Assembly (NCBI GenBank): GCA_000621985.1 | Contig: JHWW01000001.1 | Coordinates: forward strand, 434,001-498,000 | Length of the DNA: 64,000 nucleotides | DNA from: Lachnospiraceae bacterium V9D3004 | Lineage (GTDB): Bacteria; Bacillota; Clostridia; Lachnospirales; Lachnospiraceae | Direction: 5' to 3' | In this document: positions 16,435 to 24,729 of the stretch, piece after piece | How positions within the stretch are numbered: position 1 is the stretch's first letter | Layout of the letters: every line of letters starts with the position of its first letter | Notes under the pieces: generated by a model | The model's database searches: none | Told to the model about the DNA's origin: nothing | Seen by the model: only the letters and a program-made list of their open reading frames with translations | Translations under genes and position numbers: made by a program

Positions 16435-16813
16435 GAACCCGTGGGTTTGGGGCTTCCACAGGAAGCCAAAAAAATTGATGTTCCGCGGAAGATGGGGTGA
16501 GGCGGAACCAGAAAAAGGTCCGGTGGACCTTTTTCCCGCCGAACCGACCGAGCCGGCTCGCGTATGCGAGACCGGCGAGACCTTGAACCCGTGGATTTGG
16601 GGCTTCCGCAGGAAGCCAAAAAACAGAAACGTGCTGCGAAAACAGCGGAAGATGGGGCGCACGAGGTCCGGGGGACCTCGGTTTTGCGCCGACCGGAGCG
16701 AAGCGGAGACCTTGAACCCGTGGGTTTGGGGCTTCCGCAGGAAGCCAAAAAGAGCCGAATGGCTTATGCCATTCGACTCTTTTTTTCTCCCTGCGGAAGA
16801 TGGGACTTGAACC
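16435..16813 (+). repeat. Three tandem 100-150 bp units with hairpins, ending at attL
   Basis: Units start at 16435, 16585 and 16714 with GAACCCGTGG(G/A)TTTGGGG, then the hairpin CTTCC..GGAAG and an A-run. Each then contains the 12-mer GCGGAAGATGGG (16485, 16645, 16793) and, in variable positions, a second hairpin such as GGTCC..GGACC with T's. The third unit has a strong hairpin with a seven-T tail (about 16750-16787). The 12-mer is the start of the tRNA-Leu 3'-end repeat that forms attL, so the units may be relics of repeated integration. The units are visibly GC-rich compared with flanking DNA. I do not consider them protein-coding. Confidence 0.7.
16792..16813. other. attL: 22-bp copy of the tRNA-Leu 3' end
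   Basis: Positions 16792-16813 are identical to 38275-38296, the 3' end and T-arm of the tRNA-Leu gene (begins TGCGGAAGATGGGACTTG). The rest of the tRNA is absent here. This is the expected left scar of an element integrated into the 3' end of that tRNA. Confidence 0.85.
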
Positions 16814-16868
16814 AATTTCCGCCCCAATAAAATACTGATAAAAAGGAGGTTTGCAGTACCAGCTATCT

Positions 16869-16892
16869 GTGGGTAAACCAGTGGGTAAACCA
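16869..16892. repeat. Left arm-type integrase sites
   Basis: GTGGGTAAACCA occurs twice back to back (16869-16880 and 16881-16892). Related repeats occur at the right end (38187-38208), so these are likely integrase arm-binding sites. Confidence 0.6.
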
Positions 16893-16934
16893 TTCGGTCG
16901 AATTGATAGGTTATGCGAACTTCCTTTTTATTAA

Positions 16935-17387
16935 TTATTCAAGTAATATTTTATTCGCCTGTACCACAGTTGAATCAAATAAATCATCAAGGCTTTCTAT
17001 ACACTGTAACAATAATTCGGTATTAAAGTCTGTATCTAACATAACATCTTTCGGAAAATAATCTATCATTGTCTGCATAACACGTTGGCTTATTAGTTGC
17101 AGCATTTTATTCCATGGTGCCAGCAATTCTAACTCATCATCTGATATATTGAAAAGTTCTTTAATAACAAGGGCTCCCATACAGATGTTTACCGGTGTAT
17201 TGGGTCTTGAGGCTTTATCGCTGTAAAGACATGCAAATTTATTTTCATCAATACGTGGGAAGATATTCTCAGCAAAATATATTGCCCAAGATTTATCAAA
17301 CATACGTTTTTCCTTAGCAGTCAAGTTCCACATTGGATCATCCAATTTAAGCTGTTGATAATCATTGACTTTAAAAGACATAGACAT
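16935..17387 (-). pseudogene. IS1182-like transposase, N-terminal fragment with internal deletion
   Basis: The 150-residue product begins like IS1182/DUF772 transposases: a short helix, then FAENIFPRIDENKFACLYSD, then SRPNTPVNICMGALVIKELFNISDDEL. After that conserved block the sequence jumps to a shorter tail (LLAPWNKMLQLISQRVMQTM) and stops, so the rest of the N-terminal domain and the whole DDE catalytic core are missing. It is a dead remnant lying just inside the left end of the integrative element. Confidence 0.7.
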
Positions 17388-17541
17388 GTTCCTTTCTCAA
17401 TAAACTATCTACATTATAACATGTTTGCCTTCTATAGTCTCTGAAAATATGAAATTATCAATGTACAAGTGTATATATATTGTCAAAGGGTAAGATACCT
17501 TTTGACGCTCATATCGTTATATAGGATTATAATATTATATG

Positions 17542-17570
17542 TTGACGGCAAAAAGTTAGATTATTATAAT
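17542..17570 (+). promoter_or_regulatory. Strong sigma-A promoter
   Basis: TTGACG at 17542-17547 and TATAAT at 17565-17570 are separated by exactly 17 bases. It points at the membrane protein gene starting at 17617. Confidence 0.75.
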
Positions 17571-17616
17571 CAATCAGTGAAGTGCAGAGCACAAAATAAT
17601 AGAGAGAAGGTTTGAT

Positions 17617-18354
17617 ATGGCAAATAGCAAGTCAAAAGAAAAGAGGAAATTTAAAAACGGTACATCGTTCATACGGGAGTATAAATGGTGGTTTATTATC
17701 TCTGCTGTTATTCTCGTCGTGGCATATGTTCTAATCTATGTATGTTTCCTCGGAAGTGGTGTTTTCCCAGTTGGAGAAGAATTGGAAAAGAAAGATTGGT
17801 TGGCATTTCTTAGCGCATATCTTAGTTTTGCGGGTACGTCAATTATCAGCTTAATCGCAATTCTTCAGAGTAAATATTATAGTAAGATGGAAAAAGAGCG
17901 TATTGATGATGAGCGCAGGAGAGCCGTACAACCTATCCTATCAATAAGTATTATGGGGAACAGTTCACAAATAACTGGAGTAGTGGATGTGGTTAGCACA
18001 GGAAGGTCAGATACTCTTCCACAATATAGTAATGCCACAATAGAAATCGAGAATGTTGGACAATATCCTATTTGCAATGTGTTTGTGTTTGATATATACC
18101 TATGGCAGACGCTAAAGCCAAACGAAAAAAAGCAAATACAAGTTGCATATCCAGATTCGCCAAGCATTGAGTGTGGTAAAAAGAACATAATAGAAATATT
18201 TGAAAGCGAGTTTGGACGAACAGAAACAAGTATACCGGAATGGTTCAATGTCAACTATGATGATGCAGATGGGAATGCAATGTTTCAAACATTCGAACTG
18301 ATTAAATCCGAAGGAACAATGTATTATTCTCTTGAAGGAACTCACAATAGTTAA
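17617..18354 (+). CDS. Membrane protein of unknown function
   Basis: A 245-residue protein with two hydrophobic segments: one at about 25-47 (WWFIISAVILVVAYVLIYVC), the other at about 65-85 (LAFLSAYLSFAGTSIISLIA). A short charged helix (YYSKMEKERIDDERRRAVQP) and a C-terminal beta-rich domain follow, with ATIEIENVGQYPICNVFVF resembling an Ig-like or CARDB-type strand pattern. It is monocistronic behind a consensus promoter and an AGAGAGAAGG site. I do not recognise the family; similar two-helix proteins with a soluble tail are common cargo of integrative elements, sometimes as phage-defence effectors, but nothing here proves that. Confidence 0.7.
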   Translation: MANSKSKEKRKFKNGTSFIREYKWWFIISAVILVVAYVLIYVCFLGSGVFPVGEELEKKDWLAFLSAYLSFAGTSIISLIAILQSKYYSKMEKERIDDERRRAVQPILSISIMGNSSQITGVVDVVSTGRSDTLPQYSNATIEIENVGQYPICNVFVFDIYLWQTLKPNEKKQIQVAYPDSPSIECGKKNIIEIFESEFGRTETSIPEWFNVNYDDADGNAMFQTFELIKSEGTMYYSLEGTHNS

Positions 18355-18549
18355 GTATAAACAGTCGTCATTTTCTAATAAAATTAGAAAATGGGCATAT
18401 TTCATTAGAAAGCATACTCTGTGATAACAGTTCCGAATTAGAAAAAAGAGCATTTCACATCAAAATCATACGCCTAATCCACCATCATAATAAGTAAAAA
18501 AATATAAGCCATTTCCAACAACAAAATGCTTGAAAATGGCTTGTTTTCA

Positions 18550-18592
18550 GCGTTCCCTGCGAGAATCGAACTCACAACTAGCGCTTAGGAGG
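18550..18592 (-). pseudogene. 3' half of a tRNA-Arg(CCT): old attachment site
   Basis: On the minus strand the sequence runs from an anticodon loop with CCT, through a variable loop and a T-arm (GAGTTCGATTCTC), to an acceptor-like end. The 5' half is absent. Integrases that target tRNA-Arg(CCU) leave such halves, so this is likely a relic att site. Confidence 0.55.
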
Positions 18593-18755
18593 CGTCTGTT
18601 GCATTTTTTACCTATTGTTGTATAACGTCATAAAGTGCCGTAGAATACCGTAGAATATTGCATTGGCAGTTGTTTTGAGTGTTATTTGCTGTTATGTGAT
18701 AACTGGTAATATTGTGTAGATTTGCGGAGTGTTATTAGCAGAATATTAGCAGAAT
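18587..18755. repeat. Diverged 170-bp direct repeat, copy 1
   Basis: This segment begins at the TTAGGAG anticodon core of the tRNA-Arg half and is repeated at 19863-20033. Shared blocks include TTTTTTACCTATT, CCGTAGAATA, TGTTATGTGATA and TTATTAGCAGAATATTAGC. It looks like the terminal sequence of an integrative element. Confidence 0.7.
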
Positions 18756-18867
18756 GACATATTTTTACAGTGAAGTTGAAGAGATATAAAATAGGACTTA
18801 CCAATGTGGCAGGTCCTATTTTGAGCTAATTATTTTGTTTCGTTCTTACGGATGTAATGTGTTAATG

Positions 18868-19737
18868 TCATACTGGTTGAAGATTAGCAAGCTTCTCTAT
18901 CTCGCTAACTGGAAGTTTTGTACATCTGGCAATATCTTCGTATGACATTGTACCGAGTTCTAACATGTTCTTTGCAATATCTTCAGATTTTTTCTTTTCA
19001 GCATTACGCTGAATCTCTAAATGATACCTTCTGGCAATCTCCTCTTCATCAAATAATGCGGTCATAATATCCATAACTTCCACCTTCCTTTCGTTTAGAT
19101 ACTCTGTTAATACATCTTTATCAAGGCTTATACGAATCGTTTCCTCTACTGCCTTCTTGGTTCTGCCGTACTTCTTCATCTGCTCATTGACTATTCTTGT
19201 AAATGTTACGTACTGGTTGATTATATCACCAGGCTGTCCGTCATATATGATCTTGACTTTGGCATCTACTGAAATGTCCTGACCATCAAAGAATTCATCA
19301 CGTAAAGTAATATATTCAGGATGTTCCTTTCTGTCTCCGGTGAATATTACATAGAGTTCAGGACGGGGCAGTTCAACCTTAGTGCTGCTGTATAAGTTCA
19401 GCCCTTTTGAAGTACAGTAATCATTGTAAGTCTGCATCAGATATATCAGAATTCTTATAATAATATTTGGCGACCATGTTGATTGTGCCTCCATCAGTAA
19501 AAGGACTGTGTTACCAATTCTGAAACCCAGATCATTATATTCTGAATCAGTAAGTACGTTATTAAGTGTGACATCCGATATATCTTCCTCAGTTGTGGTT
19601 TCGTCTTCCGGGTGGATTGCCTTATATAACTTCATAAGGTATTTCGGCATACCAAATAAGTCTGTAAAGACACTATCTTTGATTGTACGTTTCATTGTTG
19701 GTTCTTTAGTTGTGATCTGTGTGTTGTTATCTTCCAA
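18868..19737 (-). CDS. Rpn-family PD-(D/E)XK nuclease/putative transposase
   Basis: About 289 residues. DSVFTDLFGMPKYLMKLYKA opens the family domain, and GNTVLLLMEAQSTWSPN carries the E-x-Q part of the PD-(D/E)XK nuclease site. RILIYLMQTYNDYC and LPRPELYVIFTGDRKE are further family motifs, and the C-terminal third is charged and helical. Rpn proteins promote recombination and are also implicated in phage defence. The start is uncertain: TTG 19737 lies 6 bases after GAGGTG, and the GTG at 19746 overlaps that site. The gene is framed by the two 170-bp repeats, so it probably arrived with an older element. Confidence 0.8.
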   Translation of the reverse strand: MEDNNTQITTKEPTMKRTIKDSVFTDLFGMPKYLMKLYKAIHPEDETTTEEDISDVTLNNVLTDSEYNDLGFRIGNTVLLLMEAQSTWSPNIIIRILIYLMQTYNDYCTSKGLNLYSSTKVELPRPELYVIFTGDRKEHPEYITLRDEFFDGQDISVDAKVKIIYDGQPGDIINQYVTFTRIVNEQMKKYGRTKKAVEETIRISLDKDVLTEYLNERKVEVMDIMTALFDEEEIARRYHLEIQRNAEKKKSEDIAKNMLELGTMSYEDIARCTKLPVSEIEKLANLQPV

Positions 19738-19862
19738 TAGAATCACCTCGATTCGCTGTTATAGCGTTAGCTATAAGATGCTCTGCTATTATCTATACTA
19801 TACAAGATAGGTTATTTTTTTTCAATAATTAATTCATGAGAAGAACCGAACTCGTAACGTGC

Positions 19863-20033
19863 CGTTAGGAGGGGCTAAGGACTTTTTTTACCTATTACGG
19901 TATAACACCACCAAGTACCATAGCATGCCGTAGAATACTGGACTTAAACATAATATGAGTGTTATCTCATGTTATGTGATACCGGGTAATTAAGGGTAAG
20001 TTTACGGAGTCTTATTAGCAGAATATTAGCAGA
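19863..20033. repeat. Diverged 170-bp direct repeat, copy 2, next to a second tRNA-like half
   Basis: This is copy 2 of the element-end repeat described at 18587-18755. Just to its left (about 19838-19868) lies another minus-strand tRNA-like 3' half with a CGAGTTCGGTTC T-arm and the TTAGGAG core. The gap 19747-20110 otherwise holds nothing coding. Confidence 0.65.
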
Positions 20034-20110
20034 TTAATATTATTTTACATAGTTAATGTGTATCACGAATTATTATAAGCTACAGTATTTTTTCAAAACC
20101 TCTGTTCGGA

Positions 20111-20139
20111 TTGACATAATTTTTATTATATTTTATAAT
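20111..20139 (+). promoter_or_regulatory. Consensus sigma-A promoter of the MBG surface-protein gene
   Basis: TTGACA at 20111-20116 and TATAAT at 20134-20139 are separated by 17 bases, a perfect consensus. Transcription would start near 20146 and run through the AGAGC array and a structured leader into the gene at 20461. Confidence 0.8.
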
Positions 20140-20145
20140 TGTTTT

Positions 20146-20460
20146 ATAATTCTTAACTGAAAGGGGCTTGACAGCCATGCGGAATAGAACTACGCTCCTT
20201 AGAGCAGAGCAGAGCAGAGCAGAGCAGAGCAGAGCAGAGCAGAGCAGAGCAGAGCAGAGCAGAGCAGAGCACAGGCTAACTGCGCCCTTTTTGCGTCTTG
20301 CAAGACGCATGGAACTGAATACCGCATTCGTGATGGATAACCGTCGGATTTTGACGGGGTAAGTATACCCTTTGTCAAGTTCGGCGGTTTTTTGCGTTGT
20401 ACAACATGGTAATGCGGCGGCCATAACAGCTGCGAATAAAGCATAAAGGAGAAACAGCTT
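20146..20460 (+). promoter_or_regulatory. Structured 5' leader with possible leader peptide
   Basis: The 315-base leader holds the AGAGC array, a perfect 16-bp palindrome GCGTCTTGCAAGACGC (20293-20308), the hairpin CCGTC/GACGG (20341-20357) and a GGGGTA..TATACCC pair (from 20356). A small frame from ATG 20177 to 20362 reads through the array as repeated AEQSR units; whether it is translated is unclear (AAGGGG lies upstream). The leader is GC-rich like the first half of the gene. No known riboswitch class is recognised. Confidence 0.45.
20201..20270 (+). repeat. Pentanucleotide microsatellite, (AGAGC) x 14
   Basis: Fourteen perfect copies of AGAGC occupy 20201-20270. As a 5-base unit it changes reading frame with each gain or loss, and it sits between a consensus promoter and a surface-protein gene. 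Copy-number change could alter leader structure, leader-peptide frame or spacing. Confidence 0.95.
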
Positions 20461-23421
20461 ATGAGAATGAAGATGAAAAGATTTTTAGGCATCCTGCTCA
20501 GCCTGACGCTGATGCTGGGGCTGATGCCGGGGATGAGCCTGACGGCGTATGCGAAAACCTATGATTCGCTGACTGTCGGAATGGTACTTCATCTGGGCGA
20601 TACCATCAATACGAGTACCGATTATAAGCTTAGCACGGGTATAGGTAACTGGCTCACTGCAAATACATGGACATTGGTAAGAGGAAATATCACTAGTGAG
20701 CCTCCTTTTGGTAATGAATCAGATTCTGGTGCTTACTACTTATTAAAGAATAGCGATGGTTCTGTCTATGTTGATTTTAAAATGGGTCAAGGGGGTTTCG
20801 AAGGCTGTTGGCCAGTAAGTGACACTTCCAACGGCATCTATGTGGCATCACTCAACGGTGACAGCGTAACATTTGCTGTGCATGAAGCATCGGCCAAACA
20901 GACACAGATAATCACCGCGTCTGACGTGACCGCGACCTACGGCGACACAGGCAAGAAAATCGAGGCCAGCACCACTGGCGACGGCGGGCTTAGCTACGCG
21001 GTCAAGAGCGGCGATGCCGTGACTGTGGATGCCTCCGGCAACCTCACCATCGTAAAGGCAGGTAGCGCGGTCATCACTGTCACCGCAGCGGAGACCGATA
21101 CTTACGCACAGGCGATTAAAGACGTGAATGTGACCGTCAACACCAAGGCCATGACCGTCAGCGCGGCGGACGTCACGGCAACCGTTGACGGACAGTCCCA
21201 CGGCGTCACCGTGAACGTGACTGACCCGGCGACAGGCTATACCGTGAAGTATGGCACGGAGGCGGGCAGCTATACCCTTGACGCCAGCCCGACGCAGACC
21301 GAAGCGGGTACGAAGACCGTCTACTATCAGGTGACGGCGGACAACTACACTACATACACCGGCAGTGCGAAAGTGACGGTTAGCGCCAAGCAGGCACAGA
21401 CGATCACCGCTGAAAACGTAACCGCGAACTACGGCGATACGGACAAGAAAGTAACTGCCACAACTGACGGCAACGGCGAGATCAGCTATGCGGTCAAGAG
21501 CGGCGATGCCGTGACTGTGGATGCCTCCGGCAACCTCACCATCGTAAAGGCAGGTAGCGCGGTCATCACTGTCACCGCAGCGGAGACCGATACTTACGCA
21601 CAGGCCACCAAGGATGTGAACGTGACGGTGAACACCAAGGCCATGACCGTCAGCGCAGAGGACGTCAATGTGACTGTTGACGGACAGGCTCACGGCATCA
21701 CAGTGACCGTCACCGACCCCGCATCCGGTGCAACCGTGAAGTACGGCACAGAGGCAGGCAGCTACACCCTCGATGCCAGCCCGACCCAGACCGAAGTTGG
21801 AGAAAAGACCGTCTATTACCAGGTGACGGCAGACAACTATACCACATACACTGGCAGCGCGAAAGTGACGGTCAGCGCCAAGCAGACACAGACGATTACT
21901 GCTGAAAACGTGACCGCCGCCTACGGTGACACTGGCAAGAACATCGAGGCCAGCACCTCAGGCGATGGAACACTGAGCTACGCGGTCAAGAGCGGCGACG
22001 CTGTGACCGTGAATGAAACCACAGGCGCACTGACCATCGTCAAAGCAGGCAGTGCGGTCATCACCGTAACCGCCTCCGAGACTGCAACCTACGCGCAGGC
22101 GACCAAAGACGTGACCGTAACCATCAACAAGGCAAACGCAGTAGCGGCAATCGTCACCGCAAACAACAGCACCTATGACGGGACGGAGAAACCGCTTGTG
22201 ACCGTGACCGGCACACCGACCGGCGGCACGATGCAGTACGCTCTCGGCACCGCAACCGAAGCAACACAACCTTATACCACATCCATCCCGTCAAAAACCG
22301 ATGCGGGAACTTATTATGTATGGTACAAGGTTATAGGTGATGGTAATCATAACAATACAGACCCAGTATGTGTCACTGTTACCGTTAATCCAAAGGAACT
22401 TACAGTAACAGCAGAAGCAAAAGAAAAGACCGAAGGCGAATCAGATCCGGTGCTTACATACACCGTAACCGGATTAGCCTTAAATGATAAGAAAGAAGAT
22501 GTAATATCCGGCAAGCTTACAAGAAAGACAGGCGAGACAGCCGGAACATACGCTATAGAGCAGGGAACCCTTGCAGTATCAGAGGCATACGCAAAACTCT
22601 ACACGATTAAATATACCGGTGCGGACTTCAAAATTAAAGCTAAACCTGCTACACCGATACCAACGGCAGAACCGACACAGAAACCGACAGAAGCACCTAC
22701 AACAGCACCGACACAAAAACCGACAGAAGTGCCTACAACAGCACCGACACAAAAACCGACAGAAGTGCCTACAACAGCACCGACAACAACTCCGACAGTA
22801 ACTCCAACAGTCGAAGAACAGCAGAAAGCTGATACGCTTGCACTCAATGCCGGTTTCAAGGTAAGCCAGACCGGGTCCAAGATTAAGATAAAATGGAGCA
22901 AAATTGATTCGGCTGTCAAATATGATGTATATGTTGCATACTGTGGTAATAAGTTCAGCAAAAAACCAGTTAAGAGCACTACCGGCAACGTAGTAACAAT
23001 AACCAAACTTAACGGCAAAAAGATAAATCTTAAGAAGAACTTCAAGGTATATGTTGTCGCAAGAGGCGAGGAAGACGATCTTGCCAAGACTATTGTAGGA
23101 CATATAGTTGGAAGAAAGAACAGGTCATACACTAATGCAAAATCAATTACGCTTACTACCGAGACTATAAGTGTAGGTGTTGGAAAGACGGGAACGATAA
23201 AAGCAAAGACCGTCCTTGTAAGCAGCAAAAAGAAACAGCTCGGCGATGCTCATGCAACGGAATTCCGTTATGCAAGCTCCGATGAAAGCATTGCAAAAGT
23301 TAATTCGCAGGGTGTAGTAACCGGTGTTGGTACAGGAACCGATAATACTGCTACATGCTATGTGTATGTATATGCAAGGAACGGCTATGCAAAGAAAGTC
23401 AAGGTAACTGTCAAGAAATAA
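20461..23421 (+). CDS. Secreted MBG-repeat surface protein, mosaic gene
   Basis: 986 residues. A signal peptide (KRFLGILLSLTLMLGLMPG, cleavage near AYA) precedes about 110 unique residues. Three long repeats of some 160 residues follow, each with a YGDTGKK-type start, SYAVKSGDAVTV and a second half YTVKYGTEAGSYTLDASPTQ; they are Ig-like units of the Big/MBG style. One or two MBG modules come next (ANNSTYDGTEKPLVTVTG, KELTVTAEAKEKTEGESDP), then a PTEAPTTAPTQKP linker, a fibronectin-like region and a C-terminal Big_2-type domain. No LPXTG motif is seen. DNA up to about 22280 is GC-rich and the rest AT-rich, so the gene is a chimera. 20998-21113 and 21490-21605 are identical in DNA. It is likely an adhesin. 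Confidence 0.85.
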   Translation: MRMKMKRFLGILLSLTLMLGLMPGMSLTAYAKTYDSLTVGMVLHLGDTINTSTDYKLSTGIGNWLTANTWTLVRGNITSEPPFGNESDSGAYYLLKNSDGSVYVDFKMGQGGFEGCWPVSDTSNGIYVASLNGDSVTFAVHEASAKQTQIITASDVTATYGDTGKKIEASTTGDGGLSYAVKSGDAVTVDASGNLTIVKAGSAVITVTAAETDTYAQAIKDVNVTVNTKAMTVSAADVTATVDGQSHGVTVNVTDPATGYTVKYGTEAGSYTLDASPTQTEAGTKTVYYQVTADNYTTYTGSAKVTVSAKQAQTITAENVTANYGDTDKKVTATTDGNGEISYAVKSGDAVTVDASGNLTIVKAGSAVITVTAAETDTYAQATKDVNVTVNTKAMTVSAEDVNVTVDGQAHGITVTVTDPASGATVKYGTEAGSYTLDASPTQTEVGEKTVYYQVTADNYTTYTGSAKVTVSAKQTQTITAENVTAAYGDTGKNIEASTSGDGTLSYAVKSGDAVTVNETTGALTIVKAGSAVITVTASETATYAQATKDVTVTINKANAVAAIVTANNSTYDGTEKPLVTVTGTPTGGTMQYALGTATEATQPYTTSIPSKTDAGTYYVWYKVIGDGNHNNTDPVCVTVTVNPKELTVTAEAKEKTEGESDPVLTYTVTGLALNDKKEDVISGKLTRKTGETAGTYAIEQGTLAVSEAYAKLYTIKYTGADFKIKAKPATPIPTAEPTQKPTEAPTTAPTQKPTEVPTTAPTQKPTEVPTTAPTTTPTVTPTVEEQQKADTLALNAGFKVSQTGSKIKIKWSKIDSAVKYDVYVAYCGNKFSKKPVKSTTGNVVTITKLNGKKINLKKNFKVYVVARGEEDDLAKTIVGHIVGRKNRSYTNAKSITLTTETISVGVGKTGTIKAKTVLVSSKKKQLGDAHATEFRYASSDESIAKVNSQGVVTGVGTGTDNTATCYVYVYARNGYAKKVKVTVKK

Positions 23422-23512
23422 AAATATCCGGTGAATAAACATTCGCTGGTACAGTAAAAAGAAATACGGTAAAGGGTTAGATAGAACCAAAAAAATCTCT
23501 CCCCTTTTGAAA

Positions 23513-23548
23513 TTCGGCATCAGTCAATGCAGACTGATGCCGGATTTG
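23513..23548. terminator. Strong hairpin, probably bidirectional terminator
   Basis: CGGCATCAGT (23515-23524) pairs perfectly with ACTGATGCCG (23533-23542) between the converging MBG gene and the BRCT gene. Confidence 0.75.
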
Positions 23549-23551
23549 TGA

Positions 23552-23764
23552 TTACAACCATTTTTTGAGAAGTTTCTTAAGGAGTTCCTTGGCGCAGTAG
23601 GGACACATTAGAAAGTCGGTTTTTCCGGTTACAGAAGAGCCTGCCTTTGCTCCAAGCGACGTGATTTTTTCATTAATTCCGTTTCTTGTATAGTTCATGA
23701 ACTTACCGGTTGCTACAATCGTCTTTCCTGTAAATATATTTTCCTGAATAATATTTGTCATCAT
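23552..23764 (-). pseudogene. BRCT-domain protein, C-terminally replaced copy
   Basis: 70 residues. MTNIIQENIFTGKTIVATGK and INEKITSLGAKAGSSVTGKT are the first two-thirds of a DNA-ligase-type BRCT domain, very close to the protein at 30778-31023. Where the paralogue continues DYLVVGDKPGNKLAKAREC, this copy switches to MCPYCAKELLKKLLKKWL and stops, so the last BRCT helix is lost. GGAGG lies 8 bases before the start used. It may be a decayed duplicate or a variant with a new tail. Confidence 0.55.
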
Positions 23765-23793
23765 TACATTGTCCTCCATAATAATTTGATCTT

Positions 23794-24069
23794 CTACTCC
23801 AAAAAGCAGAAATCTTTCCTATCAAGATATACGGTATCTCCATCATCTGGTATAAAAGGCTTGTCACATATTATCGTTCCGAAGAAATTAACCAGAATGC
23901 CCGGTCGCATTCTGCAGGGGATTCCATCACTATCGCCATCTGCCAGTTCATAAATATATTTGCCCTTTGGAATAGTTGCTCTGTCAATCCTCATATCATT
24001 AAACAAACAATTAGTATCTTTGACTAATACCCTTTGCCAGTGTTCATCATTGTAATTAAGCCTGCGCAT
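23794..24069 (-). CDS. Small protein, possibly LPD28-domain
   Basis: 91 residues from ATG 24069, which follows GAGGAGG by 6 bases; a longer frame to 24090 has no site. The sequence MRIDRATIPKGKYIYELADG, then CRMRPGILVNFFGTIICDKP resembles the LPD28 domain seen in large polyvalent proteins and small proteins of conjugative elements and phages. Its function is unknown. It lies between the BRCT fragment and the toxin-antitoxin pair on the same strand. Confidence 0.6.
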   Translation of the reverse strand: MRRLNYNDEHWQRVLVKDTNCLFNDMRIDRATIPKGKYIYELADGDSDGIPCRMRPGILVNFFGTIICDKPFIPDDGDTVYLDRKDFCFLE

Positions 24070-24141
24070 ATGAACCTCCTCAAAGTGCAAAATATTAAAC
24101 AGAATATTTTATATCTCCATTCCGCACAGAACAATAAAATG

Positions 24142-24170
24142 GCGGAGATAGAAACTTAGTCTATCTCCGC
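24142..24170 (-). terminator. Hairpin downstream of the toxin-antitoxin operon
   Basis: GCGGAGATAGA (24142-24152) pairs perfectly with TCTATCTCCGC (24160-24170); on the minus strand a T-rich stretch follows. The remainder of 24091-24381 is AT-rich with no gene seen. Confidence 0.6.
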
Positions 24171-24381
24171 TATCTTGATATACTTATAGATAGAAGTCCT
24201 TGAACGTAAGCACTCTTTTTTGCTGCATATCTTTTTTTGTACATGTACATTCCCTTTGGAGCCAGCAATGCCAACTCAACGTGGGATGTTCTATGTGTTA
24301 AATTAGCTGACTTATCTTTGATTATTGACAGTGTTGTCTGTCCTTATATATCGCCTGTATCATATATGTGAATCCAATCAT

Positions 24382-24729
24382 CTACTCACCCCAGTAGTCA
24401 ATAGATTCCTGCGTTCTACCGGAAACACCAAATATCTGTAGCATAAAATCCTCGCGCTCATGGAACATCTGAACTACAATAATGCTATCAGAAGTGATTC
24501 TGTAGATAAGATACTGATGGTTGGTGAACAGATACCAGTATTCGGTATCTATGTCATACATATCTGCAATATTAACACCTGTACTATCAAATTGGGCTAA
24601 TCTATCGGCATCATCTGTTATATTTTTAATTATTCTATGGGCATGTTCTTTACCATAGTTATCTGTTAGCAAGCTTTTCAAATTCTTGAGCTTTCTGATG
24701 ACCAAAGGTGAATATTCAAGTTTTTTCAT
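24382..24729 (-). CDS. RelE/ParE-family toxin
   Basis: 115 residues. MKKLEYSPLVIRKLKNLKSL is the N-terminal strand and helix of the ParE/RelE fold, and YWYLFTNHQYLIYRITSDSI with VVQMFHEREDFMLQIFG matches the late strands. Toxins of this fold cleave mRNA at the ribosome or poison gyrase; the residues here do not decide which. Its ATG overlaps the antitoxin stop by one base (TAATG), the usual layout. It probably stabilises the integrative element. Confidence 0.85.
   Translation of the reverse strand: MKKLEYSPLVIRKLKNLKSLLTDNYGKEHAHRIIKNITDDADRLAQFDSTGVNIADMYDIDTEYWYLFTNHQYLIYRITSDSIIVVQMFHEREDFMLQIFGVSGRTQESIDYWGE

Noticed and set aside
16433-16810. 125-residue plus-strand frame with three NPWVWGF(R/H)RKPK repeats, and the opposite-strand frames
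   Set aside because: The repetition comes from the tandem GC-rich hairpin units. There is no ribosome-binding site, codon use is unlike genes here, and both strands give equally open frames.
20080-20492. Minus-strand frames with LLCSA-type repeats across the AGAGC array
   Set aside because: They are by-products of the pentamer repeat and the leader. They run against a consensus promoter and have no start signals.
20848-22269. Long minus-strand frames opposite the MBG gene (up to 281 residues)
   Set aside because: They are shadows caused by the GC-rich, repetitive coding strand; the plus-strand frame has promoter, signal peptide and domains.
22579-23228. Cys/Arg-rich minus-strand frames opposite the PTxxPT linker
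   Set aside because: The apparent metal-binding pattern (CRCCCRHFCRF) is the complement of the ACAACAGCACC-type linker repeats.
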